41,597 bases of DNA. Origin: Desulfamplus sp. (lineage in GTDB: Bacteria; Desulfobacterota; Desulfobacteria; Desulfobacterales; Desulfobacteraceae). Location: NCBI GenBank assembly GCA_015232455.1, contig JADFZQ010000027.1, positions 1 to 41,597 on the forward strand. Direction: 5' to 3'. A program made the position numbers and the translations under genes. Of this stretch, positions 8,906-17,693 are shown piece by piece; position 1 is the stretch's first letter; every line of letters starts with the position of its first letter. The notes beneath the pieces are model-generated. The model was not told the DNA's origin. It ran no database searches and saw nothing but the letters and a program-made list of their open reading frames with translations.

Positions 8906-9895
8906 GTGATAGAGGTCAAAAATCTGACCAAATACTACAACAATTTTTGTGCAGTTGACGGCATTAACCTTGAGATCAAAAAAGGTGAAATTCTTGGGCT
9001 TCTTGGTCCAAATGGTGCTGGAAAAACAACAACGCTTAGAATGCTTACTGGTTTTTTCAAGCCAACTGCTGGTGATATTATGGTCAAAGGTATATCAATT
9101 TCAGATAACACTCTTGGGGTGAAAGAGTTGATGGGCTATCTGCCTGAATCAGCCCCACTTTACCACAACATGCTGGTTTATGATTATCTTTGCTATGTTG
9201 CAAAAATAAGAGGAATTACAGGAGAGAAGATCGATTCAAGGCTTAAAGAGTTATCAGAGCTTTGTGGACTGTCAAACATAATGCACCAGTCGATTAATGA
9301 GCTTTCAAAAGGTTTGAAGCAAAGAGTTGGTCTTGCCCATGCAATGATGAATGATCCTGAAATTCTAATTTTAGATGAGCCAACATCAGGTCTTGATCCT
9401 AACCAAATTGCTGAAATCAGGGAAATTATAAAAAGAATTGGAAAAGAGAAGACCATAATCTTTTCTACCCATATTTTAAGCGAAGCAGAGGCAACTTGCG
9501 ATAGGATCGTTATTATAAATAAGGGTAAAATTGTTGCTGATGATTCAACCCAAAAACTCAAAAATTATGCTGCATCAGGCGATAGTCTATTTTTCTCTCT
9601 TTATAACTTAAATGGAGATAACTCTTTTGCAGATGAAGTTTTGAAGAATCTTAGAAATGTTGGGTCTAATATTGAGATAGTTAAAAAAGAGCCTCTTGAA
9701 AAGGGTCTTGTCTCTTTTGAGATACATACAAACTCCCATGATAGTAAATATAGTGGTGATTCAGGTAGTTTTATAAAAGATTTAAGAAAAGAGATTTATC
9801 TTAAAATTAAAGAGACAGATTGGATTATTGCTGAATTTAAAAGAGAATCCAAAACTCTTGAGAGCATATTCCATGAGCTTACTAAAGGAAATTAA
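8906..9895 (+). CDS. ABC transporter ATPase, GldA-like
   Basis: A 329-residue ATPase with Walker A GPNGAGKTT (about 34), signature LSKGLKQRVG (about 133) and Walker B ILILDEPTSGLDP (about 152), plus the switch histidine in FSTHILSEAE. It starts with GTG directly behind a strong Shine-Dalgarno (AAAGGAGGAGA). The permease and the large auxiliary protein downstream match the GldA-GldF-GldG order, named in Bacteroidetes gliding but widespread in other phyla as an ABC system of unknown cargo. The C-terminal ~100 residues, beyond the ATPase core, are typical of this subfamily. Confidence 0.92.
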   Translation: MIEVKNLTKYYNNFCAVDGINLEIKKGEILGLLGPNGAGKTTTLRMLTGFFKPTAGDIMVKGISISDNTLGVKELMGYLPESAPLYHNMLVYDYLCYVAKIRGITGEKIDSRLKELSELCGLSNIMHQSINELSKGLKQRVGLAHAMMNDPEILILDEPTSGLDPNQIAEIREIIKRIGKEKTIIFSTHILSEAEATCDRIVIINKGKIVADDSTQKLKNYAASGDSLFFSLYNLNGDNSFADEVLKNLRNVGSNIEIVKKEPLEKGLVSFEIHTNSHDSKYSGDSGSFIKDLRKEIYLKIKETDWIIAEFKRESKTLESIFHELTKGN

Positions 9896-9996
9896 AACTT
9901 ACGAAGTTGGATTGGGCTTATTTAATATTTATTTAGATTTTATAAAGATCAAACCTTAGGTATTGAAAAATAAAGATCAAACTTAGGAATTAAAAA

Positions 9997-10701
9997 ATGA
10001 AACAGATTATTAATATAGCAGCTAAAGAGTTTAAAGATTACTTTATCTCACCCATTGCATACATTGTAATTTCAATATTTCTTGTTGTAACTGGGTGGTT
10101 TTTCTTTTCCACATTTTTTCTTTTTGACACAGCAGATATGAGAAATTTTTTCTCAATGCTGCCGATTATATTTTCTTTTGTCATACCAGCAGTAACAATG
10201 CGTCTATTTTCCGAAGAGATGAATATTGGCTCTTATGAGATTCTATTAACCATGCCTGTCTCATTTACAGACATTGCAGTTGGAAAATTTTTGGCAGCAA
10301 CTATTTTTTCAGCCTGTATGCTGTTTCCAACCCTATCTTACCCAATATTTATCTCATTCATAGGAGAAGTTGATCCAGGTCCTGTTATTGGAGGATATAT
10401 TGGGTCAATCCTTCTTTCAGGAGCATTTTGTGCAGTTGGCATATTTGCATCATCTTTAACCCGCAACCAAATTGTAGCCTTTATAATTGGTTCGGCAATC
10501 TGCTTTACCTTAACAATACTTGACCAGCTTCTCTTTTTTGTTCCATCATCTATAACAGAAATTATTGCGTTTCTTGGTGCTGATGCCCATTTTCAAAGCA
10601 TTTCTAAAGGAATTATAGATTCAAGAGATATACTATACTTTTTAAGTGTAATCTTTATTGGGCTTTTTGGAACTTATATTGTTATGCAGGAGAGAAATTA
10701 A
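9997..10701 (+). CDS. ABC-2 type permease, GldF-like
   Basis: The 234-residue integral membrane protein has about six hydrophobic segments. It opens with the family's KQIINIAAKEFKDYFISPIAYIV and contains EEMNIGSYEILLTMPVSFTDIAVGKF, the conserved loop of ABC-2 permeases of this group. It follows the ATPase after 101 bases and its stop overlaps the Shine-Dalgarno of the next gene. It would form the membrane channel for the upstream ATPase. The substrate is unknown. Confidence 0.9.
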   Translation: MKQIINIAAKEFKDYFISPIAYIVISIFLVVTGWFFFSTFFLFDTADMRNFFSMLPIIFSFVIPAVTMRLFSEEMNIGSYEILLTMPVSFTDIAVGKFLAATIFSACMLFPTLSYPIFISFIGEVDPGPVIGGYIGSILLSGAFCAVGIFASSLTRNQIVAFIIGSAICFTLTILDQLLFFVPSSITEIIAFLGADAHFQSISKGIIDSRDILYFLSVIFIGLFGTYIVMQERN

Positions 10702-10715
10702 GGAGAAAAACTATT

Positions 10716-13145
10716 ATGAGTAATGTTAAAGATAAAGTAAGCCCAACAAAAGCCTCTAAAGCAAAAGGGTTTAGTAATAAGGGTGTATGGTTTAAATTTT
10801 TGATTTATATAGTTGTCGTGGTTCTTGTAAATATTGCTGGAGTAACCCTGTTTTTTAGGGCTGATCTTACTTCCAACAAGATATACTCAATTTCTGATGC
10901 AAGTAAAAAAGTTGTCTCAACTCTGTCTGAACCTCTGACAATCAAGGTTTTCTTTACAAAAAATCTGCCAGCTCCCCACAACAACACAGAGCGTTATCTT
11001 CACGACCTTTTGGAAGAGTATGCAGCTCAATCTGGCAAGCTGTTTAACTACAAATTTTATGATGTTACAGCAACTGAAGCTGGCGTTACAGAGCAGACAA
11101 ACGTAAACCGTGATATGGCAGAAGATTATGGAATATCTCCTGTTCAGATTAGGGTAATTGAAAATGATGAGGTTAAATTTCAGCAGGCATACATGGGGCT
11201 TGTTATTATTCATGGTGATATGATTGAAAAAATTCCAGCAATCACATCTACAGATGGTCTTGAATATTCGTTGACCTCAACAATCCAGAAGCTAAACAAC
11301 AAGGTAAGTGCATTGCTTGCTCTTGATGAAAAGATCAAAATTACCCTTTACCTATCGTCATCACTTGAAAAGGTTGCACCACTTATGGGTATTGATGAGC
11401 TTTCAACAATGCCTAAACGAATTGAAAAGGTAGTTGAAAAGTTAAACAGCAGAAGCCTTGACAAAGTTGAGTATAAATATGTTGATCCAAGCAACACCCT
11501 TACTGGCTCTTCAAATAGCAATAACCTTGATGAGTTGTCTAAGAAATACAATATAATGGCAATGAAATGGCCTGAAATTCCTCAAAAAGGTATTTCTGCG
11601 GGAGCTGGCTGTGCAGGAGTTGTAATGGAGTATAAAGAAAAGGTTAAGACAACCCAGCTTATTAGCAGTATCAAGCTCCCAATTATTGGCACAACATACC
11701 AGATGGTTGAACCAGAAGCACTTGAAGAGCTTTTTACCCAGACAATGGAGACCATGATTGGCATTAACGAAACTATTGGATACCTTGCAGATCACGGCAC
11801 ACACACCCTTATGGATAGAAACATGGCAATGATGATGCAAGGACAGCAGCAAAGCTCCATGAACGCATTTAACCAGCTTGTTTCTGAGAGATATTCAATA
11901 CAAAATGTTAATTTAAAAGATTCTGCTGATTCGCAAGACAAATCAGCATCAACTCCCACCCCGCCGACCACTGCATCTAATTTATCACCAATTCCAGAAG
12001 GTCTTAAGACCTTGATTATTGCAAGACCAACTGAGCCTTTTTCAGACTATGAGCTTTTTCAGATTGATCAAGCACTTATGAAAGGGACAAATATCGCATT
12101 TTTTATGGATACCTTTAATGAGGTGATGTCTCAACAGATGTCTTTTGGTGGTGGTCCTCAATATATTCCAATTGACACAGGGCTTGAGAAACTTCTTAAC
12201 CATTATGGTGTAAAAATTGATAAATCTTATATCCTTGATGATAACTGCTACAAACAGCAAAAGCCAGCAAATCAGGGCGGCGGTGAGCAAAAGATTTACT
12301 TTGCCCCAATTATAAAAGATACTAATATAAACAATGCTCCGCCATATATGAATAACATCAAGGGCATTATTGCCATGAAAATATCGCCTTTAGAGTTAGA
12401 TGAAAAACAGCTTGAGCAAAATGCAATTAAAGCCTCAAAGCTATTTTCATCATCAGAAAAATCGTGGCTTATGCAGGGGAATATCAATCTAAATCCAATG
12501 TTTATGAGTCCGCCACAAGACGCATCAAAGATGAAATCATATCCTCTTGCCTATATGTTAAACGGTGAATTTACAAGCTATTTTGCAGGTAAACCAATTC
12601 CACAAAAAGAGGTTAAAGATGATTCTAAAGATAAAGATGGCAAAAATTTAGAAAATAAAAATGATGCTGACAGTAATGGCTTAGACCCTTCTGGCAATCC
12701 AATTAAAGCACCTGAAAATGCAGGCGAGATTTCTGAGACAAATACCGATGACATGAAGAAAAAAATTATTACTGAAAATAAAGACGAGATTGCAAAAATT
12801 GAGGTTCAAAATACCCTAATCACAAAGGGGAAACCTGCTAAAATTTTTGTAATGGCATGTTCTTCAATGCTTCAAGATAATATGCTTGATCCAGAAGGTA
12901 GAACCACCAATGCAACTTTTCTTTTGAATGTCATTGATCACTTAAATGATAGAGATGATGTTGCTTCTATGCGCAGCAAAAACCAGACATTAAACCCTCT
13001 TGAAGAGACCTCTCCAGTTGCCAGAACTTTTATAAAACTCTTTAACATTGGAGGGCTTCCTATAGTTGTTATTCTATTTGGATTTGTGGTTTGGGCAAAA
13101 AGGGCATCTAAAAGAAAGACAATTAAACTTATGTTTCAGAAATAG
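10716..13145 (+). CDS. GldG-like auxiliary protein of ABC system
   Basis: The 809-residue protein has one membrane helix near the N-terminus (about 28-50), a large extracytoplasmic domain that begins with the family's DLTSNKIYSISDASKKVVSTL and LTIKVFFTKNLPAPHN, and a second helix at the C-terminus (about 772-792) followed by a basic tail. This is the GldG/ABC-transporter auxiliary architecture. Two low-complexity linkers are visible: a Ser/Thr/Pro-rich one near 400-430 and a Lys/Asp/Asn-rich one near 640-700. Fourteen bases separate it from the permease, with a good AAGGAG. Confidence 0.9.
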   Translation: MSNVKDKVSPTKASKAKGFSNKGVWFKFLIYIVVVVLVNIAGVTLFFRADLTSNKIYSISDASKKVVSTLSEPLTIKVFFTKNLPAPHNNTERYLHDLLEEYAAQSGKLFNYKFYDVTATEAGVTEQTNVNRDMAEDYGISPVQIRVIENDEVKFQQAYMGLVIIHGDMIEKIPAITSTDGLEYSLTSTIQKLNNKVSALLALDEKIKITLYLSSSLEKVAPLMGIDELSTMPKRIEKVVEKLNSRSLDKVEYKYVDPSNTLTGSSNSNNLDELSKKYNIMAMKWPEIPQKGISAGAGCAGVVMEYKEKVKTTQLISSIKLPIIGTTYQMVEPEALEELFTQTMETMIGINETIGYLADHGTHTLMDRNMAMMMQGQQQSSMNAFNQLVSERYSIQNVNLKDSADSQDKSASTPTPPTTASNLSPIPEGLKTLIIARPTEPFSDYELFQIDQALMKGTNIAFFMDTFNEVMSQQMSFGGGPQYIPIDTGLEKLLNHYGVKIDKSYILDDNCYKQQKPANQGGGEQKIYFAPIIKDTNINNAPPYMNNIKGIIAMKISPLELDEKQLEQNAIKASKLFSSSEKSWLMQGNINLNPMFMSPPQDASKMKSYPLAYMLNGEFTSYFAGKPIPQKEVKDDSKDKDGKNLENKNDADSNGLDPSGNPIKAPENAGEISETNTDDMKKKIITENKDEIAKIEVQNTLITKGKPAKIFVMACSSMLQDNMLDPEGRTTNATFLLNVIDHLNDRDDVASMRSKNQTLNPLEETSPVARTFIKLFNIGGLPIVVILFGFVVWAKRASKRKTIKLMFQK

Positions 13146-13212
13146 TATTTTATCTTAATAGGGCTTTGATAATTTAGCCTATAGATTTAGAGTTAGAACA
13201 TATAGAACATAA

Positions 13213-13240
13213 GTAGAGACGCACGGCCGTGCGTCTCTAC
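13213..13240. repeat. 28-bp perfect palindrome, GTAG/CTAC ended
   Basis: The half-site GTAGAGACGCACGG is followed immediately by its exact reverse complement. The core is far more GC-rich than its surroundings, which suggests a mobile or dispersed palindromic repeat rather than a locally evolved site. It lies between the GldG-like and DUF4340 genes and ends 10 bases before the ATG at 13251. The palindrome at 39751-39778 has the same length and the same ends. Confidence 0.75.
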
Positions 13241-13250
13241 AATACAGAAT

Positions 13251-14399
13251 ATGGAGGATAATAAAAAAATAATGAAAAAAGAGTATATTATACTTGGACT
13301 GATAATTATTGCATTATCAGCCTATCTTATAACAAACAAAACAGATAGAGATAATTATAGCCTGCCCTCAGTTCCTGAAATTAATGTTGCAGATATAGTT
13401 GAAGTCAATCTTGATAAAGATGGTAAAAGTATTGTGCTTTCAAAAAAAGATGGCTCATGGGTAGTTGGCTCTTCTGTTGACAAAAGCTATCCTGCTGATC
13501 AAGAGAGCATTACAAAGATGCTTGATATAGTAAAGGCGTTAAAGCTATCTGCGTTAGTTTCTGAAAGCGGAAATCTAACACCTTATGAGTTAGATGCAAA
13601 AAATAAAATCAATGTTACTGTTAAATCTAAAACAGCAACTGTTAGAAAATTTGAAATAGGCAAAACTGCCCCATCTTTTCGCCATACATTTGTAAAATTA
13701 GATGGCAGCAAAAGTGTTTATCATGCTGAAAAGAGTTTTCGCCGTGATTTTGAGAAAACAGTTGATGATTTAAGAGATAAAAAGGTTCTTTCATTTGATA
13801 AAAATAAAATAACTAATATCACTTTGAAAAAAGGTGATATTGTTAAAGAGGTTGCTATTAAAGATGGCAAACCTGTAGAGAAAAAAGAGGAAAAAGCTCA
13901 AGATAGCAATAAAGATGAAAAAACCGCTGAGAATAAAGCTGCGAAAAGTGATGAGAATAAATCTGGTGAAAATAAATTTGATGATAACAAAGCTGATAAT
14001 CTTGCAATAAATAAGGAGAATGAGGCTGTCGAAGGCATTTTAACAATTTTATCAGATTTAAAGTGCCATAGCTTCACAGATACAGAGAACAAAAATGAGT
14101 TCAAAGATAAAGGAGTTGAAGAGATAGCCAAAGTTACTTTAAAAGCAGATGCAAATAAAGAGCTTTCCTTTGTTATCTACAAAAAAGATGAAAAAGAGAA
14201 CTATCCAGCAATATCTTCAGAAAATGTTTATCCATTTTTGCTAACTACCTATGAAGGTAATGATATAATTAGCAAAATAGATGACGCAATGGGGTTAAAG
14301 AAAGAGGATAGCAAAATAAACGATGCAATGGGGTTAAAGAAAGAAGATAATAAAAATCCATCTGAAACAAACCTTGATTCTAAAACTGAAAAGAGATAA
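13251..14399 (+). CDS. DUF4340-family protein, membrane-anchored
   Basis: The 382-residue protein has an N-terminal membrane helix (YIILGLIIIALSAYLI), then the DUF4340 pattern: VNLDKDGKSIVLSKKDGSWVV, YPADQESITKMLDIVKALK, and a FEIGKTAPSFRHTFVKLDGS block. Members of this family usually accompany GldG-like ABC systems, as here. Residues about 205-255 are a Lys/Glu/Asp/Asn-rich linker, and the C-terminus holds a 13-residue duplication. The start is uncertain: a GGAGG lies just inside the annotated start, so ATG 13272 (residue 8, spacing 14) is an alternative. The 28-bp palindrome directly upstream may have been inserted into this operon. Confidence 0.85.
   Translation: MEDNKKIMKKEYIILGLIIIALSAYLITNKTDRDNYSLPSVPEINVADIVEVNLDKDGKSIVLSKKDGSWVVGSSVDKSYPADQESITKMLDIVKALKLSALVSESGNLTPYELDAKNKINVTVKSKTATVRKFEIGKTAPSFRHTFVKLDGSKSVYHAEKSFRRDFEKTVDDLRDKKVLSFDKNKITNITLKKGDIVKEVAIKDGKPVEKKEEKAQDSNKDEKTAENKAAKSDENKSGENKFDDNKADNLAINKENEAVEGILTILSDLKCHSFTDTENKNEFKDKGVEEIAKVTLKADANKELSFVIYKKDEKENYPAISSENVYPFLLTTYEGNDIISKIDDAMGLKKEDSKINDAMGLKKEDNKNPSETNLDSKTEKR
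14283..14360 (+). repeat. Two tandem 39-bp repeats inside the DUF4340 gene
   Basis: GA(C/T)GCAATGGGG begins copies at 14283 and 14322, giving DAMGLKKEDSKIN followed by DAMGLKKEDNK. The few differences suggest a recent tandem duplication in a disordered tail. Confidence 0.8.
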
Positions 14400-14532
14400 T
14401 TTACACTTCAAAATTCACTTTTATTGCTGGTCTATTTTTGTTTAATAATTTTTATCACTGCTATTATTTTATAAAATTTCTACCATCGCAATAGAGATAT
14501 TTAAACTTATTTATCAAAAAGGAGAAATAATT

Positions 14533-14706
14533 ATGGAGTTGCTTAAAATCATACTTGCTGTTCTACTTCCACCCTTAGGAGTTTTTATTGAAGCAGGACT
14601 TGGCAAACAGTTCTTGATAAACATTCTGCTTACAGTTCTTGGCTACCTGCCAGGCGTTGTTCATGCAGTATGGATCATTGCAAAGTCGAATACTCCGCAG
14701 AACTAA
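14533..14706 (+). CDS. Pmp3/YqaE-family small membrane protein
   Basis: A 57-residue protein read directly from the sequence, with two hydrophobic segments: MELLKIILAVLLPPLGVFIEAG and FLINILLTVLGYLPGVVHAVWII. The LPPLGVF and YLPG-VHA-W motifs are those of the Pmp3/YqaE (UPF0057) family, small proteolipids associated with membrane potential and stress in yeast and plants; bacterial roles are poorly known. A clear Shine-Dalgarno (AAAAGGAGAAA) lies at the right spacing and a hairpin follows the stop, so it looks like its own transcription unit. A length cut-off of 60 residues would miss it. Confidence 0.9.
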   Translation: MELLKIILAVLLPPLGVFIEAGLGKQFLINILLTVLGYLPGVVHAVWIIAKSNTPQN

Positions 14707-14722
14707 CCCCTTAACCTTCTGA

Positions 14723-14755
14723 AACCATGAGAATTCATAATAGATTCTCATGGTT
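14723..14755 (+). terminator. Hairpin after the Pmp3/YqaE gene
   Basis: AACCATGAGAAT (14723-14734) pairs perfectly with ATTCTCATGGTT (14744-14755) across a 9-base loop, 16 bases after the stop. The T-rich run that follows is interrupted, so intrinsic termination is probable rather than certain. Confidence 0.55.
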
Positions 14756-14829
14756 ATAATCTCTTAACCATTCTTCTTTTAGCTATTATTCTTAAATTTA
14801 AAACCTATTTTTAAAATGGAGACCATAAA

Positions 14830-15432
14830 ATGTGTTCTAAACGTTTGGCAATAGATATTCAAAGCGTTATTTTTGTAATTATTGGGATTAGCATACTATT
14901 TTTGTTTTCTGGTTGTAGCAATAGCCTTTTCTCAGGTTCTGGCAAAAAGCAGACTGTAAGTCCTAAAGTATCACAGCAGACAAACGCTGTGTATTATGAT
15001 TTTGAGGATATTCTTGTACCAAGGGATATGAAAATTGATGATGGTTCAACAGTTGTGGTAAGCACCCCTGGACACACTTCAGGGATAATCACCTTAAAGG
15101 GAAGAATAAGTAAAGATTCTTTATTAAAATTCTTTAATAACAACATGCAAAAAGACAATTGGAATATAATAAGCCAAATAAGATCACCAACTGCGATTAT
15201 TCTTATTTTTCAGAAAGCATCAAGATGGGCAGTTATTACTCTTCGTGATAGAGAATACTACACTTATGCAGAGATAGGGGTTGCACCATCATTTGGAGAG
15301 ACATCTTCAACTAATGTAAATATGCCTTCAGAATCAAGCTATAACTCAGATTCAAGTTATGGCTCTGGATTGAATTCTGGTTCTGGAACTAATACTGGCG
15401 GGAAAATAGAGAGTCAAAATCTATTTGAATAG
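14830..15432 (+). CDS. Lipoprotein of unknown function
   Basis: A 200-residue precursor with a signal peptide ending in a lipobox (LFSG-C, cysteine at about residue 29), so it should be lipid-anchored. The folded part (about 55-160) has the pattern YYDFEDILVPRDMKID, STPGHTSGIITLKGRIS and a two-layer alpha/beta character. I have seen similar small deltaproteobacterial lipoproteins but cannot name a function. The C-terminal 40 residues are a Ser/Gly/Asn-rich low-complexity tail. A GGAG precedes the ATG. It lies upstream of coaBC and may share a transcript with it. Confidence 0.75.
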   Translation: MCSKRLAIDIQSVIFVIIGISILFLFSGCSNSLFSGSGKKQTVSPKVSQQTNAVYYDFEDILVPRDMKIDDGSTVVVSTPGHTSGIITLKGRISKDSLLKFFNNNMQKDNWNIISQIRSPTAIILIFQKASRWAVITLRDREYYTYAEIGVAPSFGETSSTNVNMPSESSYNSDSSYGSGLNSGSGTNTGGKIESQNLFE

Positions 15433-15507
15433 AGAGATAGTTTGACAAATTAAATAAAGAGACAATTTAACCGTTGAATAGAGCGTAACATATAAAAGGT
15501 TTGTTTT

Positions 15508-16746
15508 ATGTTGAAAGGTAAGAGAATAATTCTTGGTGTTTGTGGTGGTATTGCTGCATATAAATCAGTTGAGCTTTTGCGGCTTTTAAAAAAAGCTGGT
15601 GCTAATGTAAAAGTAGCTACAACAAAATCTGCTTTAGAGTTCGTAGGAGAGATGACATTTAGTGTACTCTCTGAAAATGATGTTATGACTGATCTCTTTG
15701 GTGATAATTTAGCCAAATCAGCAAATTCTAATAACTCTAAAGATTTTTCAGTTAGACATATTGAATGGGCAAAAGAGGCTGATGCAGTTGTTATTGCTCC
15801 TGCTACAGCTAATATAATTGGCAAGCTCGCCAATGGCATAGCAGATGATGCACTATCTACAATGATGATGGCTGTAACTGCTCCTATAATACTTTGTCCA
15901 TCAATGAACACACAAATGTATGAGAACAGGGCTGTTCAACGTAATCTTGATATTTTAGAGCAAGATGGAATCTTGATTCTTGAACCGGGAACTGGTGAGC
16001 TTGCCTGCAAGACAAGTGGTGCTGGACGTCTTCCTGAACCAGAGATAATTTTTGATCGAGTTTTAAAACTTTTTTGTCAAAAAGATTTAAAAGATAAAAA
16101 AATACTTATATCAGCAGGACCAACAAGAGAGTCAATTGATCCTGTTCGGTATATAAGCAATCACTCTTCTGGTAAGATGGGGTATGCGATTGCAGAAGCT
16201 GCGGAAAAACGTGGAGCTTTAGTAACTTTAGTCTCTGGACCAGTCTCTATTTCACCTCCTTTTGGCGTAAATTTAATAAACGTTGAGAGTGCAAAAGAGA
16301 TGGCAGATGCAATGATAAAAGAGTTAGACGATTCAGATATAATCATAAAAGTTGCTGCTGTTGCTGATTATAGACCATTGATGGCTCAGGAAAATAAGAT
16401 TAAAAAATGTCAAAGAGAGACTGGCTCTCTTTCAATTGATTTGGTGGAGAATCCAGATATTCTCCAAATGATAGGAAAAATGAAAAGAGAAGATCAGTTT
16501 CTTGCAGGGTTTGCAGCAGAGACTCAAAATCTTGATAATTACGCTCTTGAAAAGATCGAAAAGAAAAATTTAGATATGATTGTTGGCAATATTGTGGGAA
16601 TAAAAGGTTCTGGATTTCAAGCAGATACTAACAAAGTTAAATTCTTTTTCAAAGATGGATCAACCTACGATATTCCTTTAATGGATAAACTTCAGGTAGC
16701 TCATAAACTTCTTGATCACATTATTCCACGAGTTACAAAGGGGTAA
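15508..16746 (+). CDS. coaBC: Bifunctional phosphopantothenoylcysteine decarboxylase/synthetase
   Basis: The coenzyme A biosynthesis fusion at its usual length (412). The N-terminal flavin decarboxylase (CoaC) shows GGIAAYKSVELLRLLKK, the active-site histidine in SVRHIEWA, the PASANT-like APATANIIGKLANG, PSMNTQMY and the flap ELACKTSGAGRL. The C-terminal CTP-dependent synthetase (CoaB) starts near residue 195 with KILISAGPTRESIDPVRYISNHSSGKMG and has the AAVADYRP and K-I-K-K segments. It is cytoplasmic. The sequence gives no sign of special regulation. Confidence 0.97.
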   Translation: MLKGKRIILGVCGGIAAYKSVELLRLLKKAGANVKVATTKSALEFVGEMTFSVLSENDVMTDLFGDNLAKSANSNNSKDFSVRHIEWAKEADAVVIAPATANIIGKLANGIADDALSTMMMAVTAPIILCPSMNTQMYENRAVQRNLDILEQDGILILEPGTGELACKTSGAGRLPEPEIIFDRVLKLFCQKDLKDKKILISAGPTRESIDPVRYISNHSSGKMGYAIAEAAEKRGALVTLVSGPVSISPPFGVNLINVESAKEMADAMIKELDDSDIIIKVAAVADYRPLMAQENKIKKCQRETGSLSIDLVENPDILQMIGKMKREDQFLAGFAAETQNLDNYALEKIEKKNLDMIVGNIVGIKGSGFQADTNKVKFFFKDGSTYDIPLMDKLQVAHKLLDHIIPRVTKG

Positions 16747-16812
16747 TATTAGGGAGAGATAAATATTTTTAGTAGTTTGTTTTAATTTAGGGATTAAAAA
16801 AATAATTCAAGA

Positions 16813-17664
16813 TTGGATAAAATTGTTTTGAAAACCGATTTTTTTCAGATAATCCAACAGACATCTGAACTACTCTCATGGTATAAAGAGATAGGAATCC
16901 AATACCTTGATCTATCTGAAGAATCTTTTAATACAATAAATAGATGGTGTAATAAAAACTCTACACAATATGCTAATATAAAATCAAAGAATTATCCAAT
17001 ATCTTACCAACAAATTGGCAGAAATTTAACACAACATAATACTCAGTCAAATCAAAATCACCCACATTTAACAGAACAACGTACCCATCTAACAGAGCAA
17101 AATATCCATCTAACAAAACAGAATATTGTTCTAAAAAATGGTGGTAACCCTCTGATTAAAGATCAAAATATAGTTGGTTCAGAAGCTAAGTTTATAAATT
17201 TTGAAGGAGAACTCAATTCAAAAATTTTCTTTTTAAGTGAAACTTTTAGCTATAATGAGCCAACTGGAGAGCTTTTTTTAAATATACTAAAAGCTATGCA
17301 CTTAAGAATTGACAGTATATGCCTATGCACTTTTAAACCTCTTGATTATAGAATTCCTATTCCCAAAGTGCGTCACAATATAGCTACTATTCGTCAAAAA
17401 GTAGAAGAGAGTATAAGCGATATAAAAGTTAAAAGTAATGGATTATATCCTCAAATAATCTGTTCGCTTGGGGACTCTGCATTGAAAATTTTAATGGGAA
17501 TAGAGTATATGCTTACATCTTCAAGGGGAAGATTTCACAATTACAGTGGAGTCCGTCTTATGCCTACATATCACCCTTCACAGATATTAAACGACAAAAA
17601 TTTAAAGCGTTTAGTTTGGGAAGATATGAAGCAGATTATGGGAATAGTTGGTATAACCATTTAA
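16813..17664 (+). CDS. Uracil-DNA-glycosylase superfamily protein, degenerate
   Basis: The C-terminal half (about 130-283) follows the family 4 UDG layout: a first block KIFFLSETFSYNEPTGELF, LCTFKPL, ICSLGDSALKILMG, and the second motif TYHPSQIL. The first motif lacks the GEAPG-ED residues of active family 4 enzymes, and the four-cysteine iron-sulfur site is not apparent, so catalysis is doubtful. The N-terminal half is poorly conserved and carries three 7-residue repeats (HLTEQ-N-I type). The reading starts at a TTG with weak ribosome-binding signals; the true start could differ. It follows coaBC, as UDG genes do in some relatives. Confidence 0.7.
   Translation: MDKIVLKTDFFQIIQQTSELLSWYKEIGIQYLDLSEESFNTINRWCNKNSTQYANIKSKNYPISYQQIGRNLTQHNTQSNQNHPHLTEQRTHLTEQNIHLTKQNIVLKNGGNPLIKDQNIVGSEAKFINFEGELNSKIFFLSETFSYNEPTGELFLNILKAMHLRIDSICLCTFKPLDYRIPIPKVRHNIATIRQKVEESISDIKVKSNGLYPQIICSLGDSALKILMGIEYMLTSSRGRFHNYSGVRLMPTYHPSQILNDKNLKRLVWEDMKQIMGIVGITI
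17065..17127 (+). repeat. Three 21-bp tandem repeats inside the UDG-like gene
   Basis: Units begin at 17065, 17086 and 17107 with CAT-(T/C)TA-ACA. They encode HLTEQRT, HLTEQNI and HLTKQNI, in a part of the protein that aligns with no family motif. Confidence 0.8.
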
Positions 17665-17693
17665 AATTCTTTTAAAATAGTACATAGGAAAAA

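Noticed and set aside
9193-9561. Open frame of 122 codons opposite the ABC ATPase gene
   Set aside because: Lies wholly inside the well-supported ATPase gene on the other strand; no family features.
15450-15911. Open frame of 153 codons opposite coaBC
   Set aside because: A mirror of the conserved coaBC coding sequence; no ribosome-binding site or recognisable domain.
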